Source of the DNA: Anaeramoeba flamelloides
Lineage: Eukaryota; Metamonada; Anaeramoebidae
NCBI GenBank assembly: GCA_027625915.1
Contig: JANTQA010000012.1
Location: forward strand, 15,462,501 to 15,526,500
Length of the DNA: 64,000 nt
Reading direction: 5' to 3'
Shown: one piece after another, positions 1 to 10,803 of the stretch
Position numbering within the stretch: position 1 is the first letter of the stretch
How the letters are laid out: each line of letters starts with the position of its first letter
The notes under the pieces: generated by a model
What the model saw: only the letters and a program-made list of their open reading frames with translations
Told to the model about the DNA's origin: nothing
Database searches by the model: none
Position numbers and translations under genes: made by a program

Positions 1-1118
1 AATAAATTTGAAAATATTGAATGGGTTTTAGTTTTAGATCTCAAAAAAATAATACCCATAAAAATATATATATTAATTTCTCAAAATTTACCCTTTTTTT
101 ATAATATTATTTTCTAAAACATTTAATTGTAGTTAATGATAAAATTAGAGTTTAAAGCACCGATGTAGAGATAAAAACAAAAACTCAGGATTTTTACATT
201 TTTTTTTATTTTCACAAATCAATAAAGTTCTTTTCCAATTTTTTCCAAAAGAATTAGGGAAATAATAAAAAAAAAAAAAAAAAGAAAAAAATTTTAAACA
301 AAGATATCTATGACAAAAAAAAAGTTACTAGGAATGAAATAATAACTACTTAAAATTCAAAGTAAATTAGATCTTGAGACAGAAAATAAAAAATATTATT
401 TTTCGTTACTTTTTTTCTTTTATTTTTTTCGATTTATTTTTGTTACCTTATTGTTTTGGAATTTTTTTATATTGTAAGACCTATTGTTGCTAAACACCTT
501 TGTGTCATTCAATCCAGTTACCAAAAAAATTTTTTCTTTAATTTTTCATTTACGATCTAAATTTTCTTTCTTTTCTATTCTTTTTGGAAAAAATTATAAC
601 TTACCTTTTATTTTGTTAGAAAAATTGTTCCATTCGTAAATCTTGCAATGAAGAATTATTTCCCATTAATAATAAACCCTTTTAATTCTCTGAATGTTTG
701 AACCATTTTCTTAGATACATATATTAGTGTTTTTTCATACCTGAAAAAAGACTTTTAAAAAAATGATTTTCAAAATCAGGATTTTTTCCTTTTATACTCA
801 AAATACTCCTTTAACATTTTTTTTTAAATTTTTGGCAAAACCTAGAACTTAAGAGAATCAAGGCATTATTAAATAAACTATTGTAATTTCCAATTACAGT
901 GGTTTTTATTGTTTTACTACCTATATAAATCAAAAAAAAGTTTCAGTAGGCAAGCCAATTCAAAATAATATAAAAATTGTGCAAAGTGTTGAATTTAAAC
1001 TATTATATTATTTCTTAAATTAAAAAAAATGTTGTATTTTTTTCATGAGTTGTCTGTTTTTTATGGAATATCAATAGATTTTTAGTAAAACAGTAAATTC
1101 AAGTTAAGCACCGTTATC

Positions 1119-1186
1119 TTTTCCAGAATTTAAAATAATTGATTAAAATCATTGATTTTACTCAATCCTTTCGAATACTGGAAAAC
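1119..1186. repeat. Palindromic repeat A, copy 1
   Basis: A diverged hairpin. The left arm begins TTTTCCAGAATTTAAAA and its reverse complement returns as ACTGGAAAA after a short A/T spacer. It is followed by TAGGATCCACGCCATCCC, a worn form of the TAGGCACNTGACGGCAC flank seen beside other copies. Confidence 0.6.
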
Positions 1187-2062
1187 TTAGGATCCACGCC
1201 ATCCCTCAAAAAATCAAATTAAATTAGGGATATTGTTAAACAAGCCTGGGATCTAACAACAAGTAACCGGTCTCAATAATCATATCAACTAAATAAATTG
1301 AGTAAGATTTTGTAACAATTCTTATCCAGTTTGAATTTTTCTAATAATTAAAAAGATTCAAAATTAATTAGAATCTTTTTTCCAAAGAATTAGCTCCACT
1401 ATGATAATAAATAGGTTTTTTAATTCAAGTTAAACCTGGGTGTTTTTTGTGATGTGTGTAATTTTTTATAACTTTTTGAGAAAAAATTGTATAATCAAAA
1501 ATAATGTTGTTTAGAGAATTCAACCTTAACATTTAGATTGGAAGTTGGACATTTTACCATTAGCCCATTATCAGTTCTCTTCAGAAGATCTAATTTTTTA
1601 ATTATTTTTTAATAATTAAATTTTCCCAAAAAACTAATTTTAATACATAATCTTTTGTTTTTTAAAATCTTAATATTTGAAAATAAGTTACTTAATATTA
1701 CAAATTTCAAGAAAATACAATAAATTATTATGAAACTAAACAAAATATTAATTTTTCTGATCTTTTTTGATTCAATATTTGTAATTTTTTTTTTTTTTTT
1801 AAAAAAAAATAAAATTACAGTTCCAAACTTAGTTATATAAACTGTCAGACATTAATAAAAGTGAGATTTCTCAAAATAAAAATCTTTTGTAAAATTTATC
1901 TTTATTTTTTTTTCAATCCAAAAATCCAAAGCAAAAGGGTCAGTTCCTTTTTACTGAAAATGTAATTGGAGAAAACGAACTTTTTTTGAAAAAAGAAATT
2001 TATAAATATACATATTATGAATTATTGAATTCCAAGAGCTGGAAAGTCGGTAGGTTTTTATT

Positions 2063-2265
2063 AATTTGAGAAATAAAAAGAAAATTTAAGAAAATTTCGG
2101 TTTATTTCTTAAATTAAAAGAAAATTTTAGAAATTTTCGGTTTATTTCTTAAATTAAAAAAAACTGCCTTTTGCTTTTCCAGAATTTAAAAGAATTGAGC
2201 AAAATCTTTGATTTTTCTCTATTCTTTTGAATTCTGGAAAAGCTAGGCACTTGACGACACTCCAC
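2063..2265. repeat. Palindromic repeat A, copy 2 (compound)
   Basis: Two adjacent palindromes. The first (about 2063-2160) alternates AATTTGAGAAATAAA with TTTATTTCTTAAATTA. The second (2173-2243) has arms of about 34 bases, GCTTTTCCAGAATT against AATTCTGGAAAAGC, and is followed by TAGGCACTTGACGACAC. It directly precedes the LINE-like remnant. Confidence 0.7.
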
Positions 2266-2267
2266 AG

Positions 2268-2640
2268 AAATATTTCACAATAATAAAAAATCAAAAGTCT
2301 TTATTTGAAACTTAAAAATATTTAAGTTATCCATCAAGCACAACAATCCTAAAATTTAGGTCATTTACCAATTGCCTAAACAGATATTATTATATAATTA
2401 ATAAAAACTCTAATAAATTTTGTCCTTTATGTTTAAAAAATAAACATAAAGAAATAATAGAAAATTTGATCATTTTTTATGGGTATGTACTTCTTTTGAA
2501 AAAAATAGATTAATTTTTCTTCATAAATTAAAAGAAATAAATCTTAAAGAAATTGAGTTTAAACTATGATGGCTTGAAATTATTTTCATTAATTAATAAT
2601 CGTAAAATCTATGATTTTATGCTTAAATTTCTAAAAGGAA
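2268..2640 (+). mobile_element. LINE-like reverse transcriptase C-terminal remnant
   Basis: One frame stays nearly open from about 2268 to 2500, with a single stop near its start. It reads as the tail of a non-LTR retrotransposon reverse transcriptase: an ILKFRSFTNCLNR segment, then FCPLC, then KHKEIIENLI. This matches the C-x2-C ... E-x3-(H/N) pattern found after the polymerase domain of many LINEs. Downstream the frame is broken by stops and shifts but keeps pieces such as WLEIIFIN. No polymerase YxDD box or endonuclease is present, so it is a 3' fragment. The family assignment rests on pattern only. Confidence 0.42.
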
Positions 2641-3088
2641 ATTAAAGTCTAAGGGCAACCAGAGTTTAATTTACACTTCTTCAATAATTTCAAAAAAAAA
2701 AATGAACTTCTTTTTTTAAAAATGAAACCCCATTTCTTTAAAGTTGATAAAGCAGTGTTTATAAAGGTTAATCGAATCCTTGTGAAAATAAGTACTTTAT
2801 TTCCTTTGAGGAAATAATAACTTGCAATTACTAATCTATGAAGTCAAATTTATATATTTGATAATTTAATAAAAATACCTTTTTAATTCTCAACTTGCAA
2901 AACACCCTACGAAAATAAAATAAAAAATACCGCTATAAAAATGAAACAAAATTACCTTCGGTTTTAAATCAGGACAATCCTTTAATCTACCAAATTGTAA
3001 TGATTATAAACAGAAAACCCTTTTGGTTTAAAATGATTTTTAAAACATTTTTTTTTTTATTTAGGTATTTCGTAAAATAAAAAGATAT

Positions 3089-4672
3089 CTAATTTTTTCT
3101 TCTTCGTTTTGAAAAAGTGTGACTATTTACTAATTCTTTTTTTTGAATTTGTAGGTTTTGCTTTTGGATCCAATTACAAATTTTTTTCTCATTATTTTGT
3201 GTTATTTTTGTGAGGGCGTTTTCGAAAACAAAATAATCATTTCCATTTTCAAAACTATCTATTTTATTTTGAGAATTACCAGAGAAATGTATTTTTGGCC
3301 AATTAAATTTTACAAAATTCGTGATTCTTTTTACAAAGATTTTTGTAAATCTGCTATTCATTTCGGGATCATTATAAAGGTTAGCTAATTTGATACCTAA
3401 ATAATAATAATGCTCAATTTTTTTGTTTTCTTTTTCTTTTTCTTTTTTTTTTTCATTTTCACTTTCACTTTTATTGTCTTTTTCTTTTTCATTTTTCTTT
3501 TCATTTTCATTATCTTGTTCATTTTCTTTTTCGATCTCTATTTCAATTTCAATTTCTTTTTCATTTCTATTTTCATTTTCATTTTTCTTTTCGTTCCCTT
3601 TGTCCACTGGCTGAATAGATTGCTTTCTTTTTCGATACCCCAAATATTCATTATTTTGATGTCTTTGGTTTGTCAATAATTTCCCCTCTGTTTGCAAATT
3701 CCCATTTGTTTCCTTTGTCTTGCCATTTATTCTCAATTGGTGGTCCAGTTCTACTGGCATTTTCATTTTCTCTTTCTCTTGTATTTCAATGAAATATTTG
3801 TTTGTAAACATTTCTGGTAATTGCACGAACAAGACTTTTTCTCTTTGTAAAAAATCGACAACCCAAAGCTCAACTGGTGATTGTGTGCCAGAGGCCACAA
3901 ACATATCCTCTCTTTCTAAATAGCTCCCATCGCGCGTTCGAAAAAGGTCGCCACGGCACAGGTCGCAAAACCACTTGCCAGAGGGCGCCTTACTCAACCC
4001 AACACAACCCAAGTGGTACCATTGATTGGGGCAGTCGCTATTTTCGCATTGTATATAGTCCTCGTCTGGTTTTGAGATCCCACAGCACCATTCCTCATCG
4101 CTACTACTTTCCTCTTCGCTGCTTTCGTCATAAGAGGACTCGTCGCCATCGTCGTCATCTACTTCAGCTTCGGCTTCTTCGTCCACTTTTTGTAAAAATA
4201 ATTGGATTTGTTTTTCCATTTCGGTATCCCTTTCAAGATCCTTTGTGATTATTTGAGAATGGCAACGTTTAACAGGACATATTTTTTTCTCACCACCATT
4301 TAAGTACTCAAGAATTGCTTGTTTTTCAAAAGTGTGGAAACACGAATTTGCAGTTAGGGGCTCTTCAAATATTTTGTTTGTTAAAGGGCAAACAATTTCA
4401 GGGTTTGTTATGATCGCTTGGTTTAATTTGTTCGTGATTATCATTTGCTTCTCCTTTTCTTTTTCTTGAGCTATCTCATTTTCGTCTTGTTCTTCTTCTT
4501 CGTCCTCTTCTTCTTCACTGTCTTCTTCTTCTTCTTCTTCTTCTTCACTATCCGAAGCATTTTTTTTTTGATCGGTAATTAAAAAACCTAAATATTTGGA
4601 ATCTTGTTGGAAAATTGTACCAAATTGTTGTTCCTCAGCTAAAAGGGTATTTAAAGACCAATAAGATTCCAT
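3089..4672 (-). CDS. SP-RING and PHD finger protein (NSE2/MMS21-like SUMO ligase domain)
   Basis: A single-exon protein of 527 residues. Residues about 41-75 are an acidic run. Residues about 90-145 form an SP-RING of the NSE2/MMS21 kind: CPLTNK, then C111-x-H113, then C132-P-V-K-R-C137. In that family this domain binds a SUMO E2 and drives SUMO transfer within the SMC5/6 complex. A second acidic run (about 164-194) leads to a PHD finger at about 194-240 resembling ING-type readers of histone H3K4 methylation (C209, C214, H220, C223, C236, C239, with WYHLGCVGL and GKWFCDLC). Its first zinc-ligand pair appears as adjacent C196-C197 instead of C-x-C. A Glu/Lys/Asn repeat tract (about 365-415) and a basic tail, KRRRKN, follow. 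The SP-RING call is firm. Membership in SMC5/6 is inference, because the N-terminal SMC5-binding helices of NSE2 are not evident. Confidence 0.85.
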   Translation of the reverse strand: MESYWSLNTLLAEEQQFGTIFQQDSKYLGFLITDQKKNASDSEEEEEEEEDSEEEEDEEEEQDENEIAQEKEKEKQMIITNKLNQAIITNPEIVCPLTNKIFEEPLTANSCFHTFEKQAILEYLNGGEKKICPVKRCHSQIITKDLERDTEMEKQIQLFLQKVDEEAEAEVDDDDGDESSYDESSEEESSSDEEWCCGISKPDEDYIQCENSDCPNQWYHLGCVGLSKAPSGKWFCDLCRGDLFRTRDGSYLEREDMFVASGTQSPVELWVVDFLQREKVLFVQLPEMFTNKYFIEIQEKEKMKMPVELDHQLRINGKTKETNGNLQTEGKLLTNQRHQNNEYLGYRKRKQSIQPVDKGNEKKNENENRNEKEIEIEIEIEKENEQDNENEKKNEKEKDNKSESENEKKKEKEKENKKIEHYYYLGIKLANLYNDPEMNSRFTKIFVKRITNFVKFNWPKIHFSGNSQNKIDSFENGNDYFVFENALTKITQNNEKKICNWIQKQNLQIQKKELVNSHTFSKRRRKN

Positions 4673-5144
4673 TAAATGGAATAATTATTCTTGGGTTCAA
4701 GTAAAAATTAGTTGAAAGTTTGAAAAGATGTTATTTCAAAAAAATGAAATATTTTTGACAACATTTTAAAAAATTAATATTTTTTTTTTTACATTTATTT
4801 GAAAGGAATAAGTATTTTTTATGATCCTAAGTGATAGGAATCTATTAATATAACCTATTAAACTGATTTAAAAGAATGAAAAATTGAGGAAAGACAAAAT
4901 ATTTACAATACTGATAAATTCAGGAAATATCTCGAAATTTTTTCCCTTCATTTTCCATTTTTACTCCTTTTTTTACACAAGCTTTGAAGAAAACATTTTA
5001 TTCTTTTAAATGTTCTAAAACTTGGGAAAATTGGTTGTGCTTCAAAATGTTCTTTTTCTTATGTTGTTTTAAAAGTTGAAGGTATGAGATTAAAAAAAAT
5101 GGGCAACTTGAAAGTAAAAATTTAATTAAATTTATTTGAATTTA

Positions 5145-5602
5145 CTGTTGAGAGAAAAATGTTTGACACAGAAAAATGGTTGGACACCATTTTTAATTGG
5201 GAACATGAGTAAAATTGAAAATCAAATCCTATTGATAACTAGGTGACTTTTATATAAATCCAGGTTTAAAGGTGTTCCAAGTTCATTAATCTGTGGTGTG
5301 TGTCGAATACTCATTTGAATGGTTGACATCTAAAGTAGATCATGCTATTTTAACAAAAATCCAAGTTGTAGTAAAGTTTACTATTAATTATGAAAATGGT
5401 AATTTTTAAACTTGCTTTAGGCTATAATAGATAAGCTTTTGAAAAAGTAGAATCACATTAATCGTTATTCTAATAAGTAGATTATTGTTATTTTCTTTAT
5501 TTATTTCACAAACGATTGAAATTAAAAATCATTTTCAGTAATGTTCCCAATTAAAATTGCTGTCCAACTATTTTTCTCTGTCCAACATTTTTCTCTCAAC
5601 AG
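5145..5602. mobile_element. Non-autonomous inverted-repeat element with TTA duplication
   Basis: Terminal inverted repeats of about 60-65 bases start CTGTTGAGAGAAAAATGT on the left and end in CTCTCAACAG on the right. Both ends also carry a diverged TTTTTAATTGGGAAC block. The trinucleotide TTA occurs immediately outside each end (5142-5144 and 5603-5605), as expected of a 3-bp target duplication; PIF/Harbinger elements duplicate TWA. The interior of about 330 bases has no coding potential. The subterminal AATTGGG block resembles that of repeat B at 49159-49601. Confidence 0.65.
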
Positions 5603-6189
5603 TTATCAGTATTTCAAATTTTTGAATAAATTGAAGTTTGATAATTTAAAACATTTTTAGAGATAAAAACTTATTAGAATTTTCATGAAATACACAAGTT
5701 AAAAAAAGTTTTTTTAAGATAGTGTGCACAAGTATCTGTCTAATTTATTATCAAGAATATCATAAAGTTAAATATTTAGATAAGTGATTTCAAAAAAAAA
5801 AAACAAGAAGTTCGAACAAAAGCAGTTCCAATACTTTTTGCAAATATAAATATATTTTTAAAATTCAGAATTCTCAATTGAGTTGAGGTTAATGTTATTG
5901 AGATCAATGACCCTATCTCAAGATTGTGATAGATTGGAAATTGGTTATTTATCCAAAAAAAAATATTTAATGTTTCGATTTTCTGAAGAAAACTGATAAT
6001 ATGTATATATTAACACACAAGTAAAGGTTTTATAATCCTGGGCAAATATATAAACTGAGAATTTCTTTACGAAAAAAAGGCAAATTTTTCAATATTTCAA
6101 GAATTTTAACATTTTTTACTTTTATATACTTTATTTCAAAATCATAGGCCAATTAAAAAACAAATTTTGAAAATAAATATTTATATAAA

Positions 6190-6420
6190 TTGAAGTTATC
6201 TATTATAATAAAAAATTACTATTTTATATCCAAAATTTTAAAGTTTTCAAAAAAATATAATGAAAATATTAATTGGGAAATACAAACCTTTAATTTATTA
6301 GAATTAAATCTAAACCAATTTAGAGAAAACTTGATAATAAATTGTTCTGGATGGAAAAGTCAAGAATATTTACTAATTATTAGATATGACAATAAAATAA
6401 CTAAACATTCGTGTCGTTGA
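6190..6420 (+). other. Short coding-like segment abutting repeat A
   Basis: An open frame of 76 codons with mixed residues, ending within the edge of repeat A copy 3. I recognise no family. It could be a fragment of an old gene or mobile-element frame cut by the repeat, or chance. Confidence 0.15.
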
Positions 6421-6570
6421 GTGCCGTAGCGTGTCTAGAATTCAAAAGAATGGAGAAAAATCAAAGATTATACTTAATTCTTTTAAATTCTGGAAAATTT
6501 AACAGAGCTTTTTTTTAATTTGAGAAATAAACAGAAAATATAATAAATTTTCTGTTTATTTCTTAAATTA
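6411..6570. repeat. Palindromic repeat A, copy 3 (reverse orientation)
   Basis: It begins with GAGTGCCGTAGCGTGTCTAG, the reverse complement of the GC-richer flank that follows copies 2 and 4. A worn AGAATTCAAAAGAAT ... ATTCTTTTAAATTCT hairpin follows, then the second palindrome, AATTTGAGAAATAAACAGAA against its complement. Confidence 0.6.
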
Positions 6571-8711
6571 AAAAAAAACTTAACGAAAAAAATATTTAAA
6601 ATGGAAAGGATCAACTTCAATTTTAAAATTACGAAACTTCACAAATTATTAAAACAGATATTCTTATGTTTATGATAAGAATTTATAAAAACAAAACCAA
6701 TCAAAATAATTAAGAAAAACTAATAAACACAAATGATAAAAAAGACTGTATTTCTATTGGGTCTTTTCTAGAAGTGATTTATTTTTTTAATTTTCAAGAT
6801 ATTTATATAATTTATTTTCGGGTACTATCCATGTTAAAGTTAGAAATCATATTATTAGATCTTTGTTGCCTTTTCTTTTCTCTATCACCCCCTTGTACCC
6901 CTTTTTATATCTACATAGATAGATACACAATTGATTATTTTATATATTCTTTTATATAAATATAATTTATTTGGAAACGAAAAAAAATAAAAAAAATAAC
7001 AATCATTGCGATCTCAAATAGTGCCAAAGAGCAACATTACAAAATTTAAAAAGATGAATTCCAAAATTAACTCCATAACAATTCTAATTAGAAATTAAGT
7101 CTTTCTCTTTGGCTACCTTTTTTCAAAAAATGTACTTCTTTTCTTGATTTATTTTTCAAGATCGATGAAATACCACAAGTCGATTATTTTTTAGTTAGGA
7201 AAGAGGTATTCATAAAAATTATTAAATACTTTTTTTTCAATTTCAAAAAATTATTTTTAATTAGAATAAAATTGCCCGAAATATTAAATTTTATAATCAG
7301 ACTTATTTCATTCATAGAAAACAGATTGAATTCATTTTAATTTGAGAAGTTGTGTTTGATTATTTGCAATTTACATCAAATGAAGCATAATTATATCGAA
7401 AAAAATTTTCAACCAAGTTAACCGATTTAAAGGTAAAATATTGATAAAAAATTCACTGAATGATTTTTCGTAAGATAAATATGAAACATGTTTTGCGAAT
7501 CTAAAAAAAAAAAAGAGTAATAATCATAATAGATGTTTTTACAGAAATTTCAGTTTTAATCAAAGGATTAAATAAAATAAATTAGATTTTCATTTAGAGT
7601 CTTTGTTATATTAATTAATTTTGAAATATTGGGATTATTTCAGATTTTTACATTTATCAAAGGTTCAAAATGACACCGATTGAGAATATTTAATAATGAT
7701 CACAATTTCAACCATTAGTAGACACCTTATAGTTTATAAATGTATCTTTAAAACGAGAATAAATTTCATGAATGTTTGTTCATATTTCCTATTGATCAAA
7801 AACACATATACAACCTACTGTATTCAACCAACCAGGATTTTGATTTCAACAGTCAACTTTTATCTCAATAAAAAAACAAAAATCAAGAAGTTTAGTATCA
7901 TTCATTAGAGAGAATGTTCTAAAACTCGAAAAGTTGGACTCAAAATCGAAAAAAGATTTAAAAAGTTTCAAAATTCTAAGATCTATTCCACAATTGTTCT
8001 GAAACTTGATTGAAAATTTTATTAGGTCAGTTTTTCAACAATTTGTCATTCCACAAACTCTCAAAAGAAAGTTGTTCTGTTGCCTTGAAATTTTAACAAT
8101 CAAAAATAAACTCTCTTTTTAGAATGTTTTTTCGAAAAGATTTTTTCTTTAAACGGAATTCTGTTTGTCAAACGTGTTTGAAATTTTGCAAAAATTCACA
8201 TTTTTTTATTTCCTCTCCTCTACTTATCTTCTTGTTTTTAAATATTCTAATAAATTTTTTGATGGTAATTGGGTAATAATTGATCGCAATTCATTTCTTT
8301 TTTCCTTAAAATGAGAAATTCTTTTTTTCAAATTCGCCCTTCGTTATCTATTATTTTAGAAAATAAAACTAGTTTTGTTGAACAACTAATTTTTGTGATT
8401 CTAAGATTCCAAAGTTTTTTTCAAGTATTGAAGCTGAAAAAATAGAAATAAAAATTTTTTAAAATTAACTTTTGTTTTTCAAACAAAAAACAGTGTTCCA
8501 GGCAAACCACTCTCTTTGTTTGTAAGTTGTTCAAACAAACCACTCAATTAAGTTCATTTTTTTCATATTTTTCTTTCGAATTTGATTTGTTCAAAAAGAC
8601 ACAAAAAAATAAATTTTTATTTAATTGACTTTATTGTTTGAACATAAAAATTTTTGATTTTTTTTTTTTCTTTTTTTTGTTCCCACAAACTATTTTTGTT
8701 TACTTTGCAAA

Positions 8712-9269
8712 ATGGAAAAAAGAAAAAGCACAAGCACAACCACACTCAAACAGAATATCGAACAACTTCAAAAAGAAGAACTTGAACGTGAAAAAAGAAT
8801 CTCGGATCTCAGAGACATTCTCAACAACAAACGAACAATCCTTCATGATCTTAAACAAAAATTAAATGACAACATCAAATTGTTTGGAGGGATGTTTTTA
8901 CTTTTTGATGACGAACAAGATAATCTCTCTTCATCTTCAAACACTTTCTCATACTCTGATTCAGATTCTGAAAGTAACAGCGAATTATTCATATACCCAG
9001 TCGACCAAGAAATTATTGATGAAAATAATTGGGAAGAGATGTCACCTGTTCTTTCACAAAACAAAGGAAAATTTCCAAAAAAAAAGAAAAAACAAGAAAA
9101 AAGGAAAAGAAGAAAACAAAAATCAGAATCTTTTCTTCAAAAGCCTTCAAAAACAAAAACAAACACAAAAAAATCCAAAAAGAAAGAAAGATCAAATTCT
9201 CAAACGGCAACTTCAGAGTACGTTTTATTTCCCCTTCCAGGACACACCATTGTTTTTTTTTGTTTTTGA
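8712..9269 (+). CDS. Small coiled-coil protein with acidic-serine and basic tracts
   Basis: 185 residues from an ATG preceded by T-rich sequence and ACTTTGCAAA. Residues about 10-57 form a charged heptad-like coiled coil (LKQNIEQLQKEELEREKRIS and onward). A Ser/Asp/Glu-rich stretch (about 65-110) follows, then a strongly Lys/Arg-rich segment (about 117-165) that could act as a nuclear-localisation or nucleic-acid-binding tail. I recognise no family. The last 16 residues are hydrophobic and may be intron read-through. A donor-like GTACGT at 9218 and a T-run acceptor AG at 9357-9358 would give a 141-base intron and a new end at 9413. The coiled coil and compositional coherence support a real gene, but the 3' end is uncertain. 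Confidence 0.45.
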   Translation: MEKRKSTSTTTLKQNIEQLQKEELEREKRISDLRDILNNKRTILHDLKQKLNDNIKLFGGMFLLFDDEQDNLSSSSNTFSYSDSDSESNSELFIYPVDQEIIDENNWEEMSPVLSQNKGKFPKKKKKQEKRKRRKQKSESFLQKPSKTKTNTKKSKKKERSNSQTATSEYVLFPLPGHTIVFFCF

Positions 9270-9843
9270 AACATTTGATCGATTTGGAAGTATATTTATA
9301 TCCTCAACTTTTGAATTATAAACATTTTTTTTCAACTGATGTTTTTTTTTTTTTTAAGAATCCAAACTTTGAACACTATTTTTCAAAATATTTTGTTCAT
9401 TGATTTTGCTTAATTTTAAAGCAATTCTTAGAAAAGTGCCTTCAAGTTATTCACATTTATAAATTACCACTCAACTTTCTCAAATCATGAAAAAATTTAA
9501 TTTAAAATTTGGTATCTCGATCTATCTTTTTTTGCGATCTAAGTATTTTTTTCATTAGTGTTTTGAAGTGAACCGAAATAAATAAAAAGATTTGAACAAT
9601 TAAATTGTTTTAGTATTCCCCCAAAGCGCCCATTCAAGGACAAATCATTGGTTATTATCATTTGTTTAAAAAAATTCCAATTAAATTTTTATTTGGAAAA
9701 TGAAATTCCAACTTGAAAAAAAGATATTTTTTTAAAATATCAAAACGAATGAATGATCAGTAAACAGTAAAACGGATTGCATCGTTAATACCCTGAGTAA
9801 CAAATGTCATTTCTAGTCAATTATATTCTTAGAATTACTGCCA

Positions 9844-9986
9844 TTTTCCAATCAACAAATGAACAAGTCTGTCTTTAGTTCCCCAAAATCGTGTACCAGC
9901 ACGTAATTTGGTTGGAAAAATTAAAATACCTTTCACAAACCAATTCAATACAAAAATTTTCTCATTTAATCTGTTAATTCATTACT
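9844..9986 (-). other. Coding-like fragment of unknown origin
   Basis: A 47-codon open stretch with unusually high information for this region, including PTKLRAGTRFWGTKDRLVHL. It has no start codon and ends in a stop. The same strand contains further open pieces toward 9770. It may be a relic of a mobile-element protein or of a host gene; I cannot name it. Confidence 0.2.
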
Positions 9987-10129
9987 GGTGCACGAATAAT
10001 AAATAGGTTAAAATTTTCACTTTGCTTTTAAACTTTTATTTTTTTTTTGAATAATAAATTCTCAACAAAATCGATTGTAATTATTCCTTCTCTAATTATT
10101 TTCATTGTCTCTTTTTTATTATAATTATT

Positions 10130-10490
10130 GGAATACTTCTGGTGAAAATAAAAATTGGAAACGGAAATAATTGTAAAATTGAAAAAAAGTTAATCATACT
10201 GATAAATTCAAATAAATTTATAAAAATTTTTAGTTCATTTTCCATTTTTGAAAATCTCAGAACTTCAACTTTGAAAAAAATACTTAACAAAAGAATGTTT
10301 TTGAAGATCATCTAATTTTACAAAGTTTTTTTTGCACTTAAATCAATAAAATACTTTATTCAAAGCTAACGTAAATGTAATTAATTTGAAAAATAAACAC
10401 TGAAGTAAAAAATTTCAAACATTTATTTGAATTTATCAGTACTGGAATTTTATCCCATTTAAATTTCAAATACCAATATCGGAATTTTGT
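10130..10490. repeat. Repeat D copy 2 joined to a repeat F end
   Basis: About 10195-10440 shares ATACTGATAAATTCA, TTCATTTTCCATTTTT and similar words, in order, with 4905-5140 and, less closely, 61340-61585. The right edge (about 10440-10490) resembles the right end of repeat F: TCCCATTTAAATTTCAAATA here against TCCCATTTAGAATTCAAATA. Confidence 0.45.
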
Positions 10491-10695
10491 GATATAATTA
10501 TTATATTTTTCCAAGGGATTAGCGAATACCATGGAGAAGTCAAAAATTAAAAGTGTGTTGCTATTGAAGGTAAATTATATTCGTGCCACATGATTCAAAT
10601 GTCTCTAAAAAAATCAATTCGTAAAATAGTAAAAATTAATGATCTCATTAATTCTAAAACAGATCCTTGTAAATGTATAAAATTCCACAATTTTC

Positions 10696-10803
10696 GAAAA
10701 TAATCTACATTCTGCGGCAAATTTAAAGGTCGAGTCATCAGTATTAAGACTTCAAAGTTGAAAAATATCTTTCTTAAATTTGTCTCGAAATGTAGATTAT
10801 TTG
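10696..10803. repeat. Imperfect hairpin
   Basis: Left arm AAATAATCTACATT (ending in CAAATTTAA) and right arm TTAAATTTGTC ... AATGTAGATTATTT are reverse complements with a few mismatches. They are separated by about 45 bases. No coding content. Confidence 0.5.

Larger units (their letters stand above)
1..3088. other. Intergenic, repeat-bearing
   Basis: No gene is supported. The stretch is mostly A/T homopolymer. It holds two copies of palindromic repeat A (1119-1186 and 2063-2243) and a decayed LINE-like coding remnant (2268-2640). Two flanking pieces (about 1915-2005 and 2703-2825) resemble one continuous stretch at about 59520-59690. Confidence 0.6.
4673..8711. other. Intergenic, repeat-bearing
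   Basis: About 4 kb with no supported gene. It holds a copy of diverged repeat D (about 4895-5140), a TTA-flanked inverted-repeat element (5145-5602) and repeat A copy 3 (6411-6570). A short coding-like frame at 6190-6420 runs directly into repeat A. Elsewhere I see only A/T-rich sequence. Confidence 0.5.

Noticed and set aside
3410-3679. Phe-rich plus-strand frames
   Set aside because: Antisense to the Glu/Lys/Asn tract of the SP-RING gene.
8638-9403. Three other overlapping frames at the small coiled-coil gene
   Set aside because: They are translations of Lys/Phe homopolymers or lack a coherent start. Only the 8712 frame contains the coiled coil.
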